Source: HGM11416 sp045596285 (GTDB lineage: Bacteria; Bacillota; Clostridia; Christensenellales; Borkfalkiaceae). Taken from it: 12,231 bases of DNA. How positions within the stretch are numbered: position 1 is the stretch's first letter; every line of letters begins with the position of its first letter. A model generated the notes under the pieces. The model searched no databases, had not been told where the DNA came from, and saw only the letters and a program-made list of their open reading frames with translations. Shown here one piece after another: positions 7,459-12,231 of this stretch. Made by a program: the position numbers and the translations under genes. The stretch spans positions 1 to 12,231 of the forward strand of contig JAZOCA010000064.1 of assembly GCA_045596285.1 (NCBI GenBank), read 5' to 3'.

Positions 7459-7499
7459 TGTTTTTTTTGCCTTGATAAATAATTGTAAAAAATAAATCA

Positions 7500-7505
7500 T
7501 ATAAT
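7500..7505 (+). promoter_or_regulatory. Candidate -10 element for the calcium ATPase gene
   Basis: A TATAAT lies 20 bases before the ATPase start codon. A TTGATA at 7472-7477 is too far away (22 bases) and a TTGTAA at 7483-7488 too near (11 bases), so no proper -35 is seen. If used, the leader would be only about 14 bases and would lack a clear ribosome binding site. Confidence 0.35.
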
Positions 7506-7525
7506 CTACCGAGTGTAAACGGAAC

Positions 7526-10141
7526 ATGGATTATAATTTAAAAGAATATCATAAATTGCTTTCATCAGAAAAATTTACCTATTACGGTTTAGATAATAAT
7601 AAGGTAGTAGAAAACAGAAGAAGATTTGGAAGTAACTCTTTTGGTAAAAAGAAAAAAATATCGTTATTTAAAAGAATACTATCTGCATTATCAGAACCGA
7701 TGATATTAATATTGCTTTTTGCCTGTGTAATAACTGTAGGAATCAACGTAGGGAACATGCTTGCAGGCAAAGAATATGACTTTTACGAATGTATAGGAAT
7801 AATTGGCGCAATATCTTTATCGGTCGGTTTAACAGTTTTTATGGAGGGTAAATCTGAAAAGGCTTTTGAAACACTTCAAAAACTTAACGATAATATCGCA
7901 GTTACTGTAATACGAGATGGTGAGAGAAGAATAATAAATTATTCTGACGTTGTTGTTGGAGATATATTAATTTGTGAAGCTGGGGATAAAGTTACTGCAG
8001 ACGGACTAGTTATTGAATGCAATGACGTGGAGTGCGATGAGTCTAATTTAAGTGGGGAATCAAGACCTGAAAATAAAAGTGTCTATAAAGGTGGAAAAAT
8101 TTATGCTGAAAACATGCTTTTTTCCGGAACGTATTTAATGAGTGGATATGCTAAAATATTAGTTTTAGCCGTAGGTGAAAAGGCACAAATAGGAAAAATT
8201 GCAAAAGATTTATCAGCAGATAAAGCAACAAGCGCCCCTTTGACTCAAAAATTAAACAGTTTATCAAAAAAAATCTCTATCTTTGGTGGCGTTGCCTCTG
8301 CTTTGACTTTCATTCTAACCCTTTTAAGAATGTATTTAACCACAAGTCTTACCTTCGAAAGTGCAAAAGAAGCATTTATAGAAGCCGTTGTATTAATAGT
8401 TGCATCCGTGCCGGAAGGATTACCCGCGACTGTAGCGATAGCGCTTGCGCTAAGCGTTGTAAAACTTGCAAAATCAAACGTTGTAATAAAAAAATTAATT
8501 GCAGCTGAAACTGCAGGTTGCGTAAGTGTAATTTGTTCAGACAAGACAGGGACTTTAACTATGGGAAAAATGGAGGTGGATGGTTACTATTACGATGGTC
8601 GTAAAGTTTCTTCTAAAGAATTAAAAAATAGGCGTATAATTGAAAATATAACTTATAATTCAACGGCATATTACGCTATAGAAAATAATAAAGTGCAATT
8701 ATACGGTAATAGTACTGAACGCGCTTTATTAAAATCGATATACGAAGAAAAGTATATAAAATTAAAAGAAATAAGAGAGCGTGCTGTTGTTCAAGAACAA
8801 GAGCCTTTTTTATCCAAGCGAAAGTATATGACTACAACGGTTAAAGTAAATGGAGCTGTTATTAAGTATGTAAAAGGAAGTATTGAAAAGATAGTCGAGC
8901 GTTTTAATATTAGTGGATATGACGACGTATTAAAGATTTCTAACGAACTTGCATCGCAAGGAAGTAGAGTTATTGCTTTTGCACACGACGAAGGAAATGG
9001 ATATGTTTTAGATGGAATAGTATCAATTTCAGACATTGTTCGTGATGACGTTTATAAATCGATAAAGCAATGTAAAAAGGCAGGTATTTCAATTAAAATC
9101 TTAACAGGAGATAATAGGGAAACCGCTATAGCAATTGCAAAGAAAATAGGTGTTTTTTGTAAGGAAGATGAAGTTCTAACTGGTGCTGAAATACACGAAA
9201 TAAGTGACGAACGGTTAAAAGAAATCATATCTAGAATAAAAGTTATTGCAAGATCTACGCCCGAAACAAAATTAAGGGTGGTAAAAATATTAAAAGAACT
9301 TGGTGAAATAGTTGCCGTAACTGGCGACGGTGTAAACGACGCTCCTGCTGTAAAACATGCAGATATAGGTATTTCAATGGGGGATGGAAGCGAAATTACC
9401 AAGGAAGCATCCGACGTTATTTTATTGGATAATTCATTTTCTGTAATCGTAAAAGCACTTGCTTTTGGCAGAAATATATATCGTAATTTTCAAAGATTTT
9501 TATTTTTTCAACTAACTGTTAACTTTTCCGCAGTAGGCATAATAGTAGTTTTTTTATTGCTTGGATACAAGCAACCCTTTAGCGCGTTACAACTACTATG
9601 GATTAACATTATTATGGATGGACCACTCGCTTTATCTTTAGGATTAGAGCATAGAGATGGCGAATATATGGAAGATCCCCCTGTAAAAAGAAGTGATTCG
9701 ATTGTAAGTAAAAAGATGTTTTTGCGAATTATCATTCATTCGATTATTATTGTATCAATAGTTTTAATTCAAAAATTACACAACGTTCTTAAAGTTTTAC
9801 CGCATCAAGTTAATAGTGCTATTTTTTGTTTGTTTATTTTGCTTCAATTATTCAATGCAATAAATGCAAGAGAAATAGGTGTAAAAAGTATATTTTTATC
9901 GTTGATGAAAAACAAATTATTCTCGGTATTATTTGCTATCACTTTAATGGCGCAATTTATTATTAGTGAATACTTATGTGTTGTTTTTGGCACAAGTCCA
10001 CTTGGGTTTTTAGTGTGGTTGAAGTTGCTATTATTAGCTTTTACAATTGTTTTGCTATCGGAAAGCTACAAAATGGGGTATAGAATAATAATGAGAAACA
10101 AACTTTTAAAAAAAATAATTAAAAGGAGAAAGTTTGCTTAA
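7526..10141 (+). CDS. Calcium-transporting P-type ATPase, PMCA-like (type IIB)
   Basis: This 871-residue pump most likely exports Ca2+ using ATP. An N-terminal cation-ATPase domain precedes M1/M2 (about 55-107). The actuator loop has LSGES at 175-179. M4 contains PEGLPA at 296-301. The phosphorylated Asp is D339 in DKTGTLT; the nucleotide domain has KGS at 450-452, and TGDN (527-530) and TGDGVNDAP (599-607) complete the catalytic set. Six more membrane segments follow M4. M5 reads FFQLTVN (660-666) and M6 reads NIIMD (694-698), close to plasma-membrane Ca2+-ATPases and unlike SERCA's N-x-x-T-D. This predicts a single transported Ca2+ per cycle through E297, N666 or N694, and D698. There is no long calmodulin-binding tail, only a short basic end (KLLKKIIKRRKFA). 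The start is the only reasonable Met, although it has no good ribosome binding site. The next gene begins 11 bases downstream. Confidence 0.93.
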   Translation: MDYNLKEYHKLLSSEKFTYYGLDNNKVVENRRRFGSNSFGKKKKISLFKRILSALSEPMILILLFACVITVGINVGNMLAGKEYDFYECIGIIGAISLSVGLTVFMEGKSEKAFETLQKLNDNIAVTVIRDGERRIINYSDVVVGDILICEAGDKVTADGLVIECNDVECDESNLSGESRPENKSVYKGGKIYAENMLFSGTYLMSGYAKILVLAVGEKAQIGKIAKDLSADKATSAPLTQKLNSLSKKISIFGGVASALTFILTLLRMYLTTSLTFESAKEAFIEAVVLIVASVPEGLPATVAIALALSVVKLAKSNVVIKKLIAAETAGCVSVICSDKTGTLTMGKMEVDGYYYDGRKVSSKELKNRRIIENITYNSTAYYAIENNKVQLYGNSTERALLKSIYEEKYIKLKEIRERAVVQEQEPFLSKRKYMTTTVKVNGAVIKYVKGSIEKIVERFNISGYDDVLKISNELASQGSRVIAFAHDEGNGYVLDGIVSISDIVRDDVYKSIKQCKKAGISIKILTGDNRETAIAIAKKIGVFCKEDEVLTGAEIHEISDERLKEIISRIKVIARSTPETKLRVVKILKELGEIVAVTGDGVNDAPAVKHADIGISMGDGSEITKEASDVILLDNSFSVIVKALAFGRNIYRNFQRFLFFQLTVNFSAVGIIVVFLLLGYKQPFSALQLLWINIIMDGPLALSLGLEHRDGEYMEDPPVKRSDSIVSKKMFLRIIIHSIIIVSIVLIQKLHNVLKVLPHQVNSAIFCLFILLQLFNAINAREIGVKSIFLSLMKNKLFSVLFAITLMAQFIISEYLCVVFGTSPLGFLVWLKLLLLAFTIVLLSESYKMGYRIIMRNKLLKKIIKRRKFA

Positions 10142-10152
10142 ACTATAGTGGT

Positions 10153-10875
10153 ATGGAATATTTTACCGTATCTGAAAATTATGAAAATAATAACAACATA
10201 TTGTATTTAAGAGAGAGTTTATCGCCTAGCGTTTTTAAAAATCCCGCAAATAAAATTTTTGCGGATAGACATAGAGTAGGTATTGTTTTTGAGATTGATG
10301 AAAACCTATTGCCTTTTGCCTTGCAGACGTTAACGGATAAAATAGCGGACGTTATTTCTATTTCTTATAAATATAATTTTTTTAACGATAGAATAAAAAC
10401 TAACGGTTTAAATAACGAGCAAAGACAGCTTTTGATCACTGCATTGATATCAGCAGACTTAAAAGAAGATAAAAGATATGTAAAAAGTAAGCTTGATGGC
10501 AAGAAAGAAATTGCAATTGACGGGGTATATAATTTTAGATTGAGTGCCTTGGTTGGAAAATGGAAAGAAATTTGTGAATATGTACCTGAATTTTTTACAA
10601 ATAGAGAGATGAACGAATTTATTTTGTATTTAGTACAGGAGAGAACAGGCAGACCAGTTAGCATATCAAACGATAAAGTGTACGATAGAATGGGCAATAG
10701 ATTAAATAAAACTTCGTTAATTCCTATAGGTGAATATAAAACGCTATGTGAAGTATTGCTTTCTGGTGCAAGAGAAATCATACTAAAGGAAACAATTTCA
10801 AATGAAAAGGAATTTAAGTGCTTGAAAGAGTATTTTGGAGACAAAATTTTATTTAATTGCGGTGAAATCCTTTGA
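10153..10875 (+). CDS. ytxC: YtxC-like putative sporulation protein
   Basis: The 240-residue protein resembles the YtxC family of spore-forming Firmicutes. The best resemblance is in the second half: a helical block (FRLSALVGKWKEICEYVPEFF, then NREMNEFILYLVQER) followed by an RTGRPVSI-x-DRMGNRL stretch. The ending is TLCEVLLSGAREIILKETISNEKEFKCLKEYFGDKILF, close to the usual 'EDLLIS-LITIAPKKI' ending of the family. No signal peptide or membrane span is seen. In Bacillus subtilis ytxC directly precedes thrS, and the same order here supports the call. The molecular function of the family is not known. The start lies 11 bases after the ATPase stop with no recognisable ribosome binding site, and no other start is available before an upstream stop, so translation may depend on coupling. 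The stop codon falls within the -35 box of the thrS promoter. Confidence 0.75.
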   Translation: MEYFTVSENYENNNNILYLRESLSPSVFKNPANKIFADRHRVGIVFEIDENLLPFALQTLTDKIADVISISYKYNFFNDRIKTNGLNNEQRQLLITALISADLKEDKRYVKSKLDGKKEIAIDGVYNFRLSALVGKWKEICEYVPEFFTNREMNEFILYLVQERTGRPVSISNDKVYDRMGNRLNKTSLIPIGEYKTLCEVLLSGAREIILKETISNEKEFKCLKEYFGDKILFNCGEIL

Positions 10876-10901
10876 CAAAACTTTAACAAAAGGGTTATAA
10901 T
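10872..10901 (+). promoter_or_regulatory. Promoter of the thrS T-box transcript
   Basis: A consensus TTGACA (10872-10877) and a consensus TATAAT (10896-10901) are separated by 18 bases. Transcription should begin near 10908, just before stem I of the T-box. The TGA of the upstream ytxC-like gene (10873-10875) forms the middle of the -35 hexamer. Confidence 0.92.
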
Positions 10902-10916
10902 ATGAGTAACTTATTT

Positions 10917-11120
10917 CAGTTTGGGACAAGTAGCACCTATTTAAAGGTATACAGAGAGCGGTAGGTGATGAGAAACCGTTACTTTTGTAGGATAGTGAAA
11001 CCACCCGTTAAAAAACTGACGGAGCTTCCCGCATGAAGCGAATTAAGTGGCCGCATGTCGGCAAATAAGGTGGAACCGCGGTATTTATCGTCCTTATGCT
11101 ATGCATAAGGGCGTTTTTTT
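10917..11120 (+). promoter_or_regulatory. T-box leader riboswitch, threonine type
   Basis: This leader senses uncharged tRNA and allows readthrough into thrS when threonyl-tRNA is scarce. Stem I is closed by CAGTTT (10917-10922) with AAACTG (11013-11018), then GGG with CCC. AGTA (10929-10932) marks the 5' side of the specifier loop, and ACC followed by A (11000-11003) is the best specifier, a threonine codon. The conserved AGAGAGC and GGTGATGAGAAACC distal elements lie at about 10953-10977. A small GCCG/CGGC hairpin (11050-11062) fits stem III. The T-box AAGGTGGAACCGCGG is at 11067-11081. Its UGGA would pair with a tRNA ending UCCA, implying discriminator base U. ATAAGG (11065-11070) can pair with CCTTAT (11092-11097) as antiterminator, competing with the terminator. 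I cannot see a clear K-turn at the base of stem I. Confidence 0.95.
11089..11120 (+). terminator. Regulated terminator of the T-box leader
   Basis: An 11-bp stem (11089-11099 with 11103-11113, one G-T pair) with a 3-base loop is followed by seven T's. Its 5' strand contains the CCTTAT that also forms the antiterminator with the T-box, so the two structures exclude each other. Confidence 0.93.
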
Positions 11121-11146
11121 GCGTTCTTTTACCTAAGGAGGATATT

Positions 11147-12231
11147 ATGGAAATAAAATTAAAAGATGGTAGTGTTTTAAACGTTGAAAGCGAAAATAAC
11201 GTTATTGACGTTGCTTTAGTTGCAAAGACAATTAGTCAAGGTCTTTATAGAAATGCTGTTTGTGGTAGAGTAGATGGCAAATTAGTTGATTTAAGTGCAA
11301 AATTACAAGGTGGTGAAACCGTTGAAATAGTTACTTTAGACGATCCTGATGGCCTTAACGTATATCGTCATACTTGCGCGCACGTCCTTGCACAAGCTGT
11401 AAAATCTATATTTCCCACTTGTCAACTTGCAATCGGACCTACTATAGAAAATGGATTTTATTATGATTTTGATTTCAAGACGCCTATTTCGCAAGATGAT
11501 TTATCTATGATTGAAGAAGAAATGAAGAAAATCATAAAAGGCGATTTACCTATTGAAAGATTTGAACTTTCAAGAAAAGAGGCTTTAAAATTAATGAAAG
11601 GTTTTAAAGAATCATATAAAGTTGAATTAATTGATGATTTACCCGAAGATGAGCCTATTTCTTGTTATAAGCAAGGCGCATTCACCGATTTGTGTAGAGG
11701 TCCGCATTTGCTTTCCACGGGTAAAATAAAAGCCTTTAAGTTAACTTCATTAACCGGTGCATATTGGCGTGGTAATGAAAAAAATAAAATGCTTACACGT
11801 ATTTACGGAACGGCATTTGCAAAGAAAGCTGAATTAGATGAATACTTAATTGCCGTTGAAGAAGCAAAGAAAAGAGATCACAATAAACTTGGCCGTGAAC
11901 TTGGCTATTTTATGACCGAAGAAACCGTAGGTCAAGGATTGCCTATAATTATGCCAAAAGGCGCAAAATTAATGCAAATTCTAACTCGTTTTGTTGAAGA
12001 CGAAGAAGAAAAGCGTGGGTTTATGCTTACAAAAACGCCTTATATGGCAAAAAGTGATCTATATAAAATTTCTGGGCACTGGTACCATTATAAAGATAAA
12101 ATGTTCGTGCTTGGAGATGAAGAAAAGGATGAAGAAGTTTGCGCGTTAAGACCTATGACTTGTCCTTTCCAGTATCAAATCTATAAAAACGGATTAAAGA
12201 GTTATCGTGATTTACAAGTCGGAGGCCAAGC
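11147..12231 (+). CDS. thrS: Threonyl-tRNA synthetase, N-terminal part (3' truncated)
   Basis: ThrRS attaches threonine to tRNA-Thr. The frame starts at an ATG with AAGGAGG 5 bases upstream and stays open to the end of the window. Residues 1-62 are the TGS domain. The editing domain follows, with HTCAH (H75, H79) and DLCRGPH (C183, H187) as its metal/editing-site residues. The class II catalytic core begins near 245. It includes RPMTCPFQ near 335-342, where C339 matches the zinc-ligand cysteine; many ThrRSs have PMNCPGH here. The frame reads SYRDL normally to residue 356 (base 12214) and then turns into Q-V-G-G-Q, where a proline-led motif 2 segment (DLP-x-R) is expected. That final stretch is adapter, not gene, so the genuine coding sequence is visible only to about 12215. 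The full protein is normally about 600-650 residues. Confidence 0.97.
   Translation, partial: MEIKLKDGSVLNVESENNVIDVALVAKTISQGLYRNAVCGRVDGKLVDLSAKLQGGETVEIVTLDDPDGLNVYRHTCAHVLAQAVKSIFPTCQLAIGPTIENGFYYDFDFKTPISQDDLSMIEEEMKKIIKGDLPIERFELSRKEALKLMKGFKESYKVELIDDLPEDEPISCYKQGAFTDLCRGPHLLSTGKIKAFKLTSLTGAYWRGNEKNKMLTRIYGTAFAKKAELDEYLIAVEEAKKRDHNKLGRELGYFMTEETVGQGLPIIMPKGAKLMQILTRFVEDEEEKRGFMLTKTPYMAKSDLYKISGHWYHYKDKMFVLGDEEKDEEVCALRPMTCPFQYQIYKNGLKSYRDLQVGGQ
12216..12231. other. Untrimmed BGI/MGI sequencing adapter at the contig end
   Basis: The final 16 bases, AAGTCGGAGGCCAAGC, are identical to the first 16 bases of the standard BGI/MGI read adapter as I remember it. They are GC-rich against an AT-rich background. 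They also break thrS exactly where the conserved class II motif should continue. They should be treated as artefact and trimmed. Confidence 0.9.

Noticed and set aside
8245..9735. Several minus-strand open frames inside the calcium ATPase gene
   Set aside because: All are antisense to well-conserved P-type ATPase motifs and show no domains or initiation signals.
10365..10889. 174-codon minus-strand open frame opposite the YtxC-like gene
   Set aside because: It is antisense to a gene with family resemblance, its start overlaps the thrS promoter, it has no ribosome binding site and its Ser/Leu-rich product looks like an AT-rich shadow frame.
1..12231. CRISPR arrays, insertion sequences, tRNA/rRNA genes
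   Set aside because: No regularly spaced repeats, terminal inverted repeats with transposase, or tRNA-like cloverleaf were found; the only RNA structure of note is the T-box.

Overview
The window is an AT-rich stretch from an unidentified bacterium, most likely a spore-former of the Clostridia or a related Firmicutes lineage. The evidence is strong AAGGAGG-type ribosome binding sites, short A/T-flanked intrinsic terminators, a T-box leader in front of thrS, a pyrK/pyrD (class 1B) dihydroorotate dehydrogenase pair, and a YtxC-like gene next to thrS as in Bacillus. No species is named from this sequence.

Region 1 (1-5578, + strand) is the distal part of a pyrimidine biosynthesis operon: carB (5' end missing), pyrK, pyrD, pyrF, pyrE, pyrB. 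The genes overlap or lie within 19 bases of each other and end at a clear intrinsic terminator. Together they make carbamoyl phosphate, condense it with aspartate, oxidise dihydroorotate to orotate, add ribose phosphate and decarboxylate to UMP. pyrC, carA and any pyrR are not in the window and may lie upstream. PyrB carries a short C-terminal extension with the exact cysteine spacing of the PyrI zinc domain but without the PyrI allosteric domain.

Region 2 (5579-6844) is a two-gene unit, an ECF-like sigma factor and a single-span membrane protein translationally coupled to it. A hairpin that can terminate transcription from both sides closes it. Region 3 (6845-7525) holds a minus-strand adenine-type phosphoribosyltransferase with a near-consensus promoter, divergent from what follows.

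Region 4 (7526-10875, + strand) is a PMCA-like (type IIB) calcium P-type ATPase followed by a YtxC-family gene. The YtxC-like stop codon lies inside the -35 box of the next promoter. Region 5 (10872-12231) is that promoter, a threonine-type T-box leader with its terminator, and the first two thirds or so of a ThrRS reading frame.

The last 16 bases match the start of the BGI/MGI sequencing adapter and replace the expected thrS sequence, so the window appears to end at an untrimmed contig end. A further genome-level signal is that 40 of 41 Asn-Val and Asp-Val codon pairs I tallied are written AAC/GAC-GTN, creating many ACGT tetramers in an otherwise AT-ending codon background. I found no CRISPR array, insertion sequence, tRNA or rRNA.
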